The notes beneath the pieces are model-generated. The model was not told the origin of the DNA. It was given only the letters and a program-made list of their open reading frames with translations, and did no database searches. This document shows positions 15,401-28,418 of a stretch of DNA of 64,000 nt, piece after piece; position 1 is the stretch's first letter; the number at the start of each line of letters is the position of its first letter. The position numbers were made by a program, and so were the translations under genes. The DNA comes from Pempheris klunzingeri (lineage: Eukaryota; Chordata; Actinopteri; Acropomatiformes; Pempheridae), in assembly GCF_042242105.1 (NCBI RefSeq), contig NC_092026.1, positions 20,240,001-20,304,000 on the forward strand, given 5' to 3'.

Positions 15401-17695
15401 CTCATAATCAAAGGCTGTAAAAAACAATGTGATGTAAAAAATTGAGGGTGTTTTACCTTTGGAGAGACAGGGAGGAACTGTCTGAAATAGACGTGTTTGA
15501 TATGAGGTTCAGCTATTTCGTCATCACCTGCTCAAAAAAAACCAAAAAAAAAACTTAGACCTTCTGATGAAGTATTTCACAAAATCCCCCCCTCAAAAAT
15601 GTTTGCACTGATAGCAGTGTTCGTGCGTGCACCTTTCAGAAGTCGTTCTGCCAAAATGTTCATTGGCCCAGAGCTGTCCACACACACCATCTCCTTCAAA
15701 GTGTCGCCCCAGCACGAGTGTGACGCCCTGTAGGAGAAAAACTAATTTCACAGTCTTGTAATTCACATGAAAACTCTCCACATCTTGCGTCTGTGTTTGT
15801 GCACTAACCAGACGACTGTTCCCAGCCCTGAACCAAAATCCAGGAGAGACTGAGGGGCGAAAGAAGGATCTCTCTTCTTTATCTGAAATAATAAAACAGA
15901 TAATTTAACAGAAACAGGCAGAGGTCAAACCTCCTGACACGTCCAGGGGTCATAATCCTCAGCAATAATGACATTCCTTTTGTAATTTGTCCATGCTCCA
16001 TCACTACGAGTAACAAAATATTTATCTTTTTTGTGATCTGAATCTTTAAGGACAGCCCTGGTGTTGTCACTTGATCATTACCTCATTCATAGCTCTCCTC
16101 ACTGCTGCATAGCCCCCAGCCAGCCGAGCCGCCATGTACACCACCCCCAACTCTTCATCAAACCTGGAACACAAACAGTGAGCTGTACGGATACTCATCT
16201 ACGTCCCAGCATCAAGCAGGAGAGAGCAGCTCTGTTCAAAGCCTGTTAGAACAACATTTAAATTAAGTGACTAAACTTTATAAGAAGCTAATGTCAGTAT
16301 GAAACCTGAAAATGCGTCCCCCATGTACTTTACGTCCATTAAAGGTTTAAAGTGTAAATATGCTCAGCACAGGCACAAATCAGACTTGTATATTGGGTTA
16401 AATTGAGTAAAGAATGCTGTTTCTCGATCAAAAAGTTTAGATAATTAAGAGTTTCTGAATGCACTTATAATTTAAATTCATTGTTAGTATCCTCATGTGA
16501 AAAATAGTGTAAATAAAAGCAAGTGTTACTTCATGGGAGTCCAGTGATATGTGGTTCTTTTGAGCTCTGAGAGCACTTTCCTCCTGATGCGATCTTCCAG
16601 CGCTTGCTCGTCTACATCTGCAATTTACAGCACATTCAGTTTTCTCCACCTGTTGTATCACATAATCTCTTTGCAGTCGTTATACATCCATTTTCACTGT
16701 TTAAATCCCACCTCCTTTCTTCTCCATCGCTTTCTCCCAGAGTTCCCTCTCCAAGCTCACAGCCTTCCGCCTCAGAGTCAAATCCTCGACCGCTCGCTTC
16801 CTGCTCCACAGGTAGTTTGTGAGGCTCTGAGAGCGGTCGGTCAGCCGGGGCACCTGAGCTCCTACAGGTGGAGAGATTGAAGAAGAAGAAGGAGAACATT
16901 TTAAACAACGCCAGAACCACTGACGATACGAACTGATTCATAACTCGGCCTACTGTGAATAATCGACCGTGCAGCCGTCTGGAGCTCCTCAGGCAGGCGT
17001 AGAGTTTTCAGGTTGGTCACCCCTGGGTGCTTCTTGTGCTGCTCTCCTTTTAGAAAATCTACCTGGGACTGTGGGTTTGCAGCTGCACTCGTTCCCTGAG
17101 CATGAAGAATAAAACAAATGTTTCTTCACCGTCTCTTTAAACTCCAGTGAGTTATCAGTAACCGCCCTCCTTCTGGCCTCAGTTTAAAGCAAAAATAATA
17201 GACAGACAAGAAATACTATTAGATTTAGAGTCAAGGTTTGGTCATTTGATTTAAATCTGTAGTCCATCGAAACATATTTAATTTTAATTTCTCCACTGAC
17301 TCACATTCTAAATTTATAGATTTGAGGCTTTTTTTCTCACACAGTATTTAAACTGGATTTACAGGAAAATCACATGGTCATAATATATATTCATAAGGCC
17401 ATATATAATATATATGCTGTAATAAATGAACAGGAGGACGCTGCTTGTTTACTGATGAAGAAATATAATGAATTAAAGGATATGAATAATGAGTTTACTC
17501 CTACATAACACAGCTAACGTTAAACTGAACTCTATTTATTTATCTCAGCGTTGTTTTTAACTGTTTGTCTGTCTGACCTCCACAGTAAAGATGCTGCGTT
17601 CAATGACCCTCACAAACTTCACTTACCCTGCACAACATCTTCACGACAGCCGCCTTCCGACAGAGGACACAGGCGCCATAGCTCCGTGATGCCAT
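12476..17695 (-). CDS. mettl17: METTL17, mitochondrial ribosome assembly protein (14 exons)
   Basis: Methyltransferase-like protein 17, a mitochondrial Rsm22-family factor that helps assemble the small mitoribosomal subunit and carries an Fe-S cluster. Exons in transcript order: 17695-17627, 17095-16954, 16861-16712, 16617-16530, 16163-16082, 15882-15809, 15727-15633, 15527-15457, 15175-15068, 14527-14459, 14360-14310, 14208-14116, 13516-13320, 12569-12476. All phases join, giving 460 aa (human 456). The N-terminus is basic with Cys and Ala, consistent with a mitochondrial presequence. The SAM-binding motif I is [13 protein letters not shown]. The cysteine set [18 protein letters not shown] plus HCRMCCPDG matches the metal-cluster positions of the family. 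The gene is head-to-head with parp2 and convergent with sdr39u1. Confidence 0.96.
14660..14985. repeat. Dispersed teleost repeat, family A, fullest copy
   Basis: AT-rich element with phrases such as ATTAGTTGTTTGGTCTATAA, AAATGTCTTGTTTT and a terminal ATCGTTGCAGCTCTA. The same phrases recur near 24240-24356, 26905-27150, 27545-27640, 36170-36300, 40645-40746 and 50885-51168. This copy sits in the mettl17 intron 14528-15067 and has no open frame, so it is non-autonomous. Confidence 0.7.
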
Positions 17696-18268
17696 ATCTA
17701 CGGCCCAGTGGTGACTTATTGTGTCTCAATGGCTTCAGTATGAACTTCTAATTAACATCCACACCGTGATGAGCGTGGAGGCACGTTAGGATTTTTTTTT
17801 TGCTTTTGCCCAATCCGTCAACAAAACAATTCCGACCATCGGTCAAGGCGGAACCTTTGGTGCCGAAGTTCTGTTCCATAGCACAGAAAAGAGCGCTCGC
17901 TACTCTCATTTCCGGGTAGAGTTCAACATCTCCGACTTATGGATTAGTTACTTGTCGGAAATATTACTTTTAGGATAATATGGACAAAAATACCCATAAG
18001 CTCTACTGGTATTTTCAGACAATTTGAAAAAATAAAAGCAATAAAAAGGTGTTGCCATGGTAACGGCGATGCATCCACACTTTTTTGCCGAGGGGTGCAC
18101 GACGCATGCGCCGTTTTAAACACGGAGTGATTCATCTTGACACTATATGATCTTCAGCGGCACCGGCAGGGAAACGCGGTAGATGTTGGTGAAAGTTTTT
18201 ACCGCCCTCTTTGTTGCGTCCGTGTCCCTATATTACTGCACCCACCTTGTTATTTACAATAAGCCACA
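17696..18268. promoter_or_regulatory. Bidirectional mettl17/parp2 promoter interval
   Basis: The two start codons face away from each other across 573 bases. The interval contains a perfect X-box-type palindrome GTTGCCATGGTAAC at 18051-18064 (RFX factors), an NRF1-like CGCATGCGCC at 18103-18112 and an ETS-like TTTCCGG near 17909-17915. No TATA box is placed convincingly for either gene. NRF1 and ETS sites are usual for nuclear genes of mitochondrial proteins such as mettl17. Which sites serve which gene is inference. Confidence 0.7.
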
Positions 18269-21200
18269 ATGAGGCGTACAAGAAGTTCGAGAAATCAGGG
18301 TACGCCACAAAACGAAGAAGCCCAGTCAAACACAGGTTGGTGCTTGTTTTCCTGCTGGTAGTGTTAGCTTGACAGGTTAGCTAGCTACTGGTGGACATGT
18401 CTGCGCGAAAGGAGAGCAGGGAAATTACATGTGCAGTGTTTATGCCCCATGCAAAGTTTAAGAAGCGACCATTTTTATACCCAGACTGGCATGTTTACCT
18501 GTTACATGTTGACCATGTTAAAGCCTGTGAATACCTCTCAGTGTCAATGCATTATTAGTATAAAACTAAAGATCTTGGATGCTGATGGATGCCAGTGTTA
18601 TTGTTTATGAATTGATGAATAGTTACAACTAATGCAGTCTAATACAACAGTCCTTTGATAAATCCCTAAGGGGAAAGGTTCAGTTTTTCTTGAAACTAGG
18701 CTGTAGTTTGGGGTGCTGTTGAAGAAGCATCTGTCCACCATGTTGTTCATCCAAACTTATATGCAAATCAGGTTAAACTTTTCATTCAAGGCATCCTAAG
18801 GCAACATGATATTGTACAGTTATTTTAAGGGACATGCTGGTGGGGGGAAGTACTCAATATCAGCAGTAAGAATAATATTGGGCTTTTGTAGCTGATATCA
18901 GTCAATATCTGGATGTTAAGGCAAAGTTGCAAAGATTTTGGTTTTATTTCTTCTCTGCAGCACTTGTTTGGGATCAACCCACATTCATCTCTGTAAAAAC
19001 CTCTTCATCATAGATCTATATTTGATGGCAGACCGTAGACTGTGTGTGTCAGACTCAATTGTGTGTGTGTGCTCAGTGTGGCAGTGGAAAGGAGATGAAG
19101 GACAGTGGGAACCATACTCGCCCTCGACATGCTCCTTGTTGGACTCCGCGGTCTCTGCGGGAAAAACCTCTGTCACTCTGACTCTGGGCTCGGGGACGGC
19201 CTACGAAGTTGATCTGAAGAAGATGGTCCAGATTAATCCTGTCACCAAGTACAAGAGGAAGATTCGCTCTCAGACAGTAAAACCAGGTATATGTGTGTGT
19301 GTCTGTGTCTATATCTGTATTCTGTGTGTCATTATTTTACCTTAAATATGTCATTTATATTTTAGATCGTTGTCGTTTTATGTCTGTCATCCCCTCTGCT
19401 TGGATTATATTTTCTTAACTGTTGTTTTATTACATGGACTTCGGAGCCTTTTTTAATAGGAGTATTATATTGACTTTATACTGTTGTTTGTTCAGTTAAT
19501 TATGTGGTAATTATGACATTAGTGCATTATTGAAGGTATTTAAAATGTTTTTTCTGCTGTCTTCTTTTGTTCAGAAAATTTAAATGACGCTGGTGATTTG
19601 ACTGGTCAAAATGGCACGCCAGTGGAAGTTAAAGAGGAAGAGGAGGAGACGAAAGAGAAGCCTGCAGCGAAGAGAAGGAGAGGACAAAGCAAAAAGGAGA
19701 GTCAGATGAAAACTGAAGAAATGCCAAAAGAAGAAATGAACAGTAAAGGTAACCTGGATCTAACTTTCATACATCTGTGTAACACCATCAGAAATTCAAA
19801 TAGGATTTTAAAGTTGTTGATTAACTGATTACCCACAGAGTAACTATGGCAACACCATCAGGTGGTTTCTGTCTTTGCTGTTTCTAAACATGTCGGTTTA
19901 TACAGGTTAAAAGGAAACGGTGTCACCTGTACTTCATATTAGATGTCAGTCGACCTCATTAACAGTTTGTCTCTGATCTTCGGACGTTGAACAGAGGTTG
20001 TGAAGACGGTGGTCATGAAAGGAAAAGCCCCAGTGGACTCTGAATGCAAAGCCAAACTCGGAAAGGTCTGTGCACCTGCATCCCTCCGACATATGAAACT
20101 CACACTCGGTCACGCTTGTGGTTTGACACCAGTCTGAAGAGCCCTGTAAAGCATTGATCCAGTTACACTTCCCCGTGAGGGCATGATGCGTTTATGGTTT
20201 ATTATACATGAGTGTGTTGCTATTCTGTTAAATGTCTGATCTCAAATTAATCAAAAGTTAAATTTGATTGAGGTTTAGTTATTTTAGATGATCGTTATAC
20301 CCAGAGCAACTTGTTAGAAATGTACCGTACATAGAGTTTGATTTTTTGAACATTTAGTTTCTAGTATCCATCATGAGTTGTAGAAATATGGTGCAACACA
20401 AACAGTCACTGTTCCATGAGAAAAATATCCAAAATGCTAATGAATTAGTAAATCGTAATGTTTGCTCTTTGGATTTAATTATTAACCATTATATTGATTA
20501 CCTTTGCTTTAATAACACAGCCATACTAACTGAGCTGCAAATGATAATGAAAGTAATGTTTAGTTGCAGCCCTATTAGCAATAATTTATGGCTGCTTGAA
20601 GTGCTTGTTGGGCATTTTTTGTCCTTTTAACGTCCTTGTTTTTTAATATGTGAAAATGCAATGTGTCACTTCCTAAATCATTGCTGTCTTAACAAGCTGT
20701 ATAAAGAAATGAAAATAAACAATTTGCTTTCATATTCATCCCTTTACATGGTGCAAATCAGTTGAAGTTGCCTTCATTTATATCAACGACTGTTCAATTT
20801 CTCTTTCAGGCTCATGTTTACAGTGAAGGAAATGATGTTTACGACACGATGCTAAATCAGGTAAAATATTTCATTACATTTATTTACACTCAAAGCTGAG
20901 AAGGGCTGAAATCAAGTTAAGGCTTCAAAATTATCATATGAATTGTATTTTCTTGTTACGTTTTGATTAGTGGGAAAGCGAATTGATTTTCAGGCTTGCA
21001 GCAAATATGTCCTGTCTTATTTTTTTTTTTTAGACAAATCTTCAGTTTAACAACAACAAATACTACTTGATCCAGTTGTTGGAAGACGACAGCTCCAAAG
21101 CTTACAGTGTGTGGATGAGATGGGGCAGAGGTGAGCTTATGTGCTGATGATTCTTTACTGTATTTAAAAATTAACACAGGCCTGCAGTTCTCCTAAAAAC

Positions 21201-24200
21201 AAAACTAACTGATTGAATGTATCATGGTGATTTCTCCATTTTTCAGTGGGAAAAGTCGGTCAGAACAGCCTGACAGCCTGCGGCGGAGACCTGCTGAAAG
21301 CCAAAGATATCTTCAAGAAAAAGTAAGATTCTGCAATCAAAAAAACATTTCCAGATGTCTCACGTTGAACTGAGTGAAGGACAACTCTGAAACGTATTTA
21401 TTTTTTCTGTAGGTTCGTTGACAAGACCAAGAATGAGTGGGAACACCGAGCAAGTTTTGAGAAAGTAGCTGGGAAATATGACATGGTGTTCATGGACTAC
21501 AGTGCGAATGAAAAGGCAAGGAACAAGACAGCTTATAAATCTCCTCAGTGTCTCTCCTCAGAGGACTTGACAAACTGGGCATAGGAGATTCCATTGAATT
21601 GAAGGTGAGGTGTGTCATTGTGAACGCATACATATTTCACTGTTCCAGGAGGAGAACCAGACCAGTGTGGATGCTGCACCCAAAAAGAGGACCTGCGAGC
21701 TGGATGTGAAGATCCAGTCACTCCTGGAACTAATCTGTGACCTCAAAGCCATGGAGGAGTGTGTGCTGGAGATGAAGTTTGACACCCGCAAAGCTCCTCT
21801 TGGTCAGTCTCACAGAATCACAACCACAACAGAAATGTATCTTAGTTTGTCCCATTACACTCTTTAATTTCCACTGATAACTTTCCCAGTTGTTAATTTG
21901 ATTTCATTTAAACATTCAGATGTGATCCAAAGATGGAATTAAACAAGTTCTCACAGTCATGATTTTAACTCCTACTGTAGATTCAGCTGCTGACAAACAA
22001 GTAGTGCTTTAATTTTTTCACATCATGTTTCAGATTTAGTATTTGTCCTCCTACCTGCAGGCAAGCTGACCTCAGAGCAGATCCGTGCAGGCTACTCGGC
22101 GCTGAAGAAAATCGAGGCGTGTTTGAAGAAGAAGGGCAGCAGTCGAGAGCTGCTGGAAGCGTGCAATCAGTTCTACACACGCATCCCTCATGACTTTGGG
22201 TAAGGAATACATGGGTGTACACTAATCCTGTCCTGACACTGATGTCTGATAACAGAGAAGTGTTTCACATTGATTTCTGTGACTGAAAGATGTCATTCTC
22301 CAGGTTGAAAACTCCTCCGATCATCCGTACTGAAGATGAACTAAAGGAAAAAATTGCACTGTTGGAGGTAAAGGGGTTTCTCCGTTAATTGAGGTCAACA
22401 ATTTTTCTGTTTACTTCTGTGGTCCATACTTTGATATCTCTTGATATTTTTCCCCGTTTATTTGTTTTGTCAGGCTCTGGGTGACATTCAGATTGCAGTG
22501 AAAATGGTTCAGTCCAGTGAAGGAAGTGACGAACATCCTCTGGACAGACAGTACCGCGCTCTCCAGTGCCAACTGCAGCCTCTGGACTCCAGCTGCCAGG
22601 AGTACAAGGTACAAGGTGTTGTAATGATAAAGGTCCAGGTTTATCCGCTTGGACGAATACACAGGCACGCTCAACATCTATATGGTGCATTTATTATTTA
22701 TTTAATTTAATTTATTATTTAAGTCACCGAAATTATATCAAAACCAACTTATCAAAAAAAACAAAACAAGGACCAATAGGTTCAAGTCAGTCTGGATTTT
22801 CAAAGGACTAATAATCTGTTTGTTCTCTGTCAATCAGATTGCATGAAGCATGAAATTATCCAAGGCAACATATTATAATCCACAAAATGGTGAACTGCAC
22901 TGGTATTTTGTCAAAAATATGATAATGAAAAAAACCTTCTTCATGAGGTACCTTACACTTACATACCTACATATATCTGTATCTACTGTATATCTAAAAT
23001 GTTGGTGGGGCATCAAACAGCAACATTTTCTCTGTAGAGCTACCTTTCTGTGCCAACTTGAAGCCCTCATACAGGGAGGGAGGGAAGATGACCAGAATGC
23101 ACTGCAGCCACCACACAAACCAGAATTTGAATAACTTCAGTGGCTGCAAAATCTTACAAAATATTTGGTTTCTAATTGGCTTTATTTATTTTCTTATACA
23201 TGCTTTAATCATTTTTTTTTTTTTCATCTTTATTTAATTAGGCAGTCTCATTTAGGTTAAGATCTCTCTTCCAAGACAGACCTGAGAACAAGCAACATAC
23301 ACAAAAACACAAACAGCAGAACACAATAATAAGAATTAAAGACACACTTAGATGAAATAGTTTCAAGATAATAAGACTAAGGTTAAGTAGTTACAGGAAC
23401 ATGTGCTGTAGTTATTGGATTTAAATGTGAGAAGAGATATGAGGTAGTTTTTTTACTTGCTGTCCAAGTTCATCCCACCGGTGGTACAGAGAATAATGAT
23501 GAATCTGAAATTTGGCCGTGAGTTGAAAGAAACGCAAATAAAGTGAACGGATCCAGAATATTAAAGTGAAAGACATTTAAACTCCAATAAGCTGAGGTAC
23601 ATTTTGTGACGCCCGTGTTGTTTCCTCTTCTCTCCTTGTGAAGGTGGTAGAACAGTACCTACAGTCCACTCACGCCCCCACCCACCAGGACTACACCATG
23701 ACTGTCCTCGACATCTTCTCAGTGGACAGAGAAGGGGAGAGAGTCAACTTCCTGTCACAGTTACAAAACAGGTAACACACAGTGGGGTTAGTGTTTGTAT
23801 GAACTGTCAGCACACATGTGGGCTCTGATAAATACCATTACTGCTTCATGTTGTTGTTCTCTATGTGTTCTTGTGAATGTTCCACATTTGTCTGCATAGT
23901 GTCTTACAAAAATGTAAATGAGCTCTTCACATAGCCCACTAATCGATTAGTTGTCAATAATTAAATGAATTGCTTCTAATGAGTAACTAGTTTAGGGATG
24001 TTTTGGAATATTCGAATAGTTGTGTAGTGTATCTCCCTTTGGTTTTACGGGTGCCTGGTGGTATGCCCCTCAGGAGCAGTAGATTGATACAAGGAGTTGG
24101 AATAAAGTCAGGTTCCTGTAAAGATGTGGGCACAAACAGTGTTAAATGTGAATATTTTCTGGTTTCTTTACTCCTCTGTGACGGTAAACTGATTATCTTT

Positions 24201-27200
24201 AGGTTGTGGACAAAACAAGACTTTTGAGAACGTCACTGTGGGCATTTAAAACCATTTTCTGACATTTTATAGACCAAACAACTAATCGATTAATTGAGTA
24301 AATAGTTAAAAATTAACAGATATATCGATGATGAAAGTAATCATTAGTTGCAGCCGTACAGCTCACTACATCTGTCTGTCTGTCTGTCTGTCCAGGACTC
24401 TGTTGTGGCACGGGTCCCGTCTGTCTAACTGGGTCGGCATCCTGAGTCAGGGGCTCCGAGTGGCCCCACCCGAAGCCCCCGTCACTGGTTACATGGTAGG
24501 ATGTTCAGAAAAGCACTCGCATATTTCTCTTGATTCTTGCTTTATTTTTATAATCCAGCTACTTATTTTTGATTCCAGTGATAATGATTTTTCCCCATTT
24601 CTCTTTCATCTAGTTTGGAAAAGGTATCTACTTTGCTGACATGTCGTCAAAGAGCGCAAACTACTGCTTTGCTAATCAGCACAACCACGTTGGAATGCTG
24701 CTTCTGTGTGAGGTGACTTGATTCACTCTTTTCTGTGGCCCCATTAAATGTTTCGTCTGAAGTTTTTGGATTTGTTAAAATGTGTTTGAATTATGTGATG
24801 TGGCTCTTTAGACCTTATATGACCTTATACTTCATTTTCAAAAATGTGTGACATTTGACGAACATTTATTATGAACATTAGCATTTTTGGCTTTATTTAC
24901 CTTTTGTCAAGTAGACAAAACCTCATAAATAGATGAATATACCAGAGGTAAGAGAAACGCGGGAGTTTTATCATTGGTAGAGAAAACAAACAATTTCTCT
25001 ATCCAGTATAACTCGTATTAAAATTACTTTTAAGAAAACTTAAATAAGCCACTGAGGGATGAGCTTTTTTCCGGATGTTCTGAGCTAAAAATAAACCTGT
25101 GCCCATTGTCCAGTACTTGTAACATTTATGGATTTGGTGATCTGTCAATTCACTGGTTGTTTTACAGATCCTCACTGCATCAGATCAGCTTTGTCTATCA
25201 TTCAATCATAAAATCATAAATCATAATTCAAATTCAGCAAATTGAGAAAGCACAGCAGTCACGTTAACACGCTGCCACACTTGACACAAGAAGTGTTTGC
25301 TTTCCCCCATCACACATCTGACTGTGATCACTTGGAGCGCAACTATAAGCACTTCTCAATGTCTGTAAGAAACCAGTTTAGGCACTGTGACACAGAACCA
25401 AAACATTGAACTGAGCAGTGTTCTATTTGGCACCAATACTTGTACTGCTGCTAAGCTGCTTAATGATCCTGCCACTGAAGAAAGGAGTGTCAAAAACGTG
25501 TCCATTAATGTCACTGGCAAAAGAAACGTCTTATTCTCAAATTGTCCCAGTAGCTGGTGCTTACAGGCTGTTTATTTCAGACGCCGTAAACCTGCCAATA
25601 CAAGTCCACAACTCGAATTAACGATAAAACCAACATGATTTGATCACATTACATGTTTGGCTCGGATGTGATGCAGCGCTGTTTCAGTGCCTGGCTTTGT
25701 GTCTGCGTTTTGCTTGCAGGTCGCTCTGGGTGACTGTAATGAGCTGCTGGATGCCGACTACGAGGCCAACAATCTGCCTGCAGGAAAACACAGCACCAAA
25801 GGCCTGGGACAGACCGGACCCGACCCCAAAAACTCCGTCACTCTGTCAGTCTGTCTCATCACACTGATACATGTCATACAGGCCAAATATTGATTTAATT
25901 GTGCTCACTGTTACACAACGAGAGGGGGAGATTGTTAACTACATTGGCAAAGAAAAAAATGCAGGGTGACAAGCACAGAGAAAAGGGAAAATACAGGACT
26001 AGATCATCTGATGAAACATTTTTCAAAACAACCAACATCACTGGTGTGGTGTGCGTCCTACTTTGCTTACTGCTTTAACCAGGACCTTAAAAAGTCTTAA
26101 AATGTCTCAGATTCACATTTACAAGTAAAAGGCCTTAAATTAAAGTATTAAATAGTCTTGAATTCTGTTTGGGAAGGTCTTAAAATGTATTTATGTCATA
26201 CAGTTCAGCTACATTGAACATGTAACATCTGCAGCTCAGACAGGTGTAGTGATTAATCACATCAAGAACAAATACATTTTTTCACATAAATAAATGTCCT
26301 GCAATAAGTGTTCTTTAACTGAACCAGTTGTCATTTTGCCATAATTATACTTTTTAACTGACAGCACATGTCTAATTAAGCATCAATTTAATTAAGCTGC
26401 GATATTAAAAAGTCTTAAATTTAACTTGCTGATACATGTAGGCACCCTCTTTAACTTCTAAGTTACTATATGTTAGTGTTTGTAAAAGGTAAAAAGTCAC
26501 CAAATAATACACACTCTTTGGTTATATGCTATTCTTTAGCCATAAGTGTGTGCTTTAACAACAGGGCATCATTTAAAGTAATACATTTAGCTCAGAGAGC
26601 CAGGTGTCTGTATAAGTCTTGGCTGGATAAGCTGTGAACTCTTACTAACCTGAACCCTAAGTGTGAATACTAAATGCTGAACTCTGTTTGCTCTGTAGAG
26701 ACTCATTCACTAATGGACTGACCTCGCTTTCCTCTCATCTGTTCTGCCCTCTCTCCTGCTCCGCTGCCTCCTCTCTCTAGAGTTCACAGCCTGAAAAAAC
26801 ACTGCTTTTCATCACAGAACAGTCATCAGAGCATGAAACACCACTCATTTATTTTAGTGGCGTCCTTGAAATCCAAATCTGATACACCTCAGTAAACAAC
26901 TCGCAAATCACTGTAATGATTTGTCAATGAGTCGAAACAAAACTTAATGGGCAAATATTTTCATTATCGTTTACAACATCTTAAGCTTTTCTTGGTCCTA
27001 CATTATAGTAAACTGAACATTTGGGGGTTTGGATTATTGTTGACACACAAAACACACACACACAACTGCTGTTATGCACATCTTTCACCTTTTCCTGATG
27101 TTTTCTGGACTATTGGTCAAGAAAATAATGGTCAGATTAACCAGTAATGAAAATAATCGTTAGCTGTAGTGTTAAATAAGTGAACTTGTGACTAAGTGAC

Positions 27201-27381
27201 TTTTCTTTCTCTCTTTCTCAGGGATGGTGTGACCGTGCCAATGGGGCCGGGGGTAAAGACGGGGGTGGGTAAAAAAAATGCTTACTCCCTCTTGTACAAT
27301 GAGTTCATCGTTTACAACCCTGCTCAGACTCGCATGAGGTACCTGCTGCGGATCAAGTTCAACTACTCGTCACTGTGGTGA
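18269..27381 (+). CDS. parp2: PARP2 with an added N-terminal WWE domain (17 exons)
   Basis: Nuclear poly(ADP-ribose) polymerase 2, activated by DNA breaks. Exons: 18269-18335, 19077-19286, 19575-19748, 19995-20065, 20810-20860, 21034-21130, 21247-21322, 21413-21515, 21649-21802, 22061-22199, 22304-22367, 22474-22608, 23644-23771, 24396-24495, 24614-24712, 25720-25844, 27222-27381. All phases join to 650 aa (human about 583). Order: WWE domain (about 23-90, exon 2); charged linker with basic KRRRGQSKK (93-150); WGR domain (about 160-280, with MRWGRVGK); helical regulatory domain (about 300-430); ADP-ribosyltransferase domain (about 450-650). The catalytic H-Y-E triad is visible as [24 protein letters not shown] and LLYNEFIVY. 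The intron after exon 8 has a GC donor. The WWE exon explains the extra length. Confidence 0.97.
23938..24356. repeat. Dispersed teleost repeat, family A copy in parp2 intron 13
   Basis: Begins with ACTAATCGATTAGTTGTCAA and ends with AATCATTAGTTGCAGCC, with ATAGACCAAACAACTAATCG inside. The phrases are those of the copy at 14660-14985. It ends about 40 bases before the 3' splice site of parp2 exon 14. Confidence 0.6.
26060..26450. repeat. Dispersed repeat, family C, in parp2 intron 16
   Basis: AT-rich block in which AAAAAGTCTTAAA and near variants recur and which ends in TTAAATTTAACTTGCTGATA. Related phrases in the opposite orientation appear near 5740-5880. This is a non-coding dispersed repeat of uncertain class. 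Confidence 0.5.
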
Positions 27382-28418
27382 GGATGAAAGCAGGAAGTTT
27401 GGATTTAAATTTGGTTTTACTCTCCTCAAAGCAGCGATGAGTGATGATGCATCACTCACTCATCCGTCATGTACAGTTAGATACTGTTCAGCTGTCTGGT
27501 GTTGGGATGTTTACACCTGGACTGATGATGATGACAGGAATGTTTTTTTTCACAATTTTCTGACATTTTACAGACAAAACCATTAGGGGATTAGTGGAGA
27601 AAATAATTGGCAGATGAATCTTTACTTGCAGCCCTACAGTGATGTCCAGATCAGGGTTTGACAGAGCCAAAGTTGATATCTAAATAAGCACCAACAAAAT
27701 ACCGTAATACCACACTGTATCTTTGGCCTTTATGAGTCATAAAATAACGTTGGACCCTGTAAAATAATTCCTGAATATTTCCTGGTTGTTAGAGTGAGAC
27801 TACAGGTTTGGTACTTGGGTAAAATATGAAAATGGATCTGTGTGATACAGTAAGAAGAACAAATGCTGAACATTTTGCACTACTTTTTGTCCACGTTTTA
27901 TGTTTCATACGTCCTTATATGAATCTAAGCTGTATTGTGTTGCATGTTATGGATGGCAACATTCATTGCCTTTAGGTTTCTGCTTTGATGCTTTATGAAA
28001 CTCAAATGGCCTTATGGATCTATTGGATTATCGGTTTCCGCCTTTAATGACATGAAATAATGATTTAGAAGTTCTTCATGCAGGTTTGATATGAGCTGAA
28101 TTATTACCTAAATGTTCCTGAATGTTGTCATTTGTTTCAATAATATCTGGGTCAAATTGTTTTGTATGGGTTAACATGAAATGCAAAACAACAAATACCG
28201 TACAACAATTTTCCTAGCAATTTTTATTTATGTGAAACAAAGACAAGGTTCTTTCGAAAACATTGATAGTTGTTCAGCAATTGTCACTTAAAACTGGATG
28301 CAGTCACAGTATATACATAACAATAATAATAATAATAAAGGATATTTTCATTGTGTGTACAGTTTGGCGTGTCCGTCTATGTGTGTGTGTGTGTGTGTGC
28401 TGTTGTGTGTATACAGTT
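27382..28418. other. Convergent 3' flanks of parp2 and the TMBIM gene
   Basis: Contains the parp2 3' UTR, a family A repeat fragment (27545-27640) and the TMBIM gene 3' UTR. The minus-strand polyadenylation signal of the TMBIM gene (TTTATT on +) is at 28223-28228. A (GT)n run is at about 28378-28400. No clear AATAAA for parp2 was found before the TMBIM 3' end. Confidence 0.55.

Noticed and set aside
17696-18268. RNase P RNA (RPPH1) beside parp2, as in mammals
   Set aside because: I saw none of the conserved RNase P RNA blocks in either strand of the 573-base interval; a covariance-model search would be decisive.
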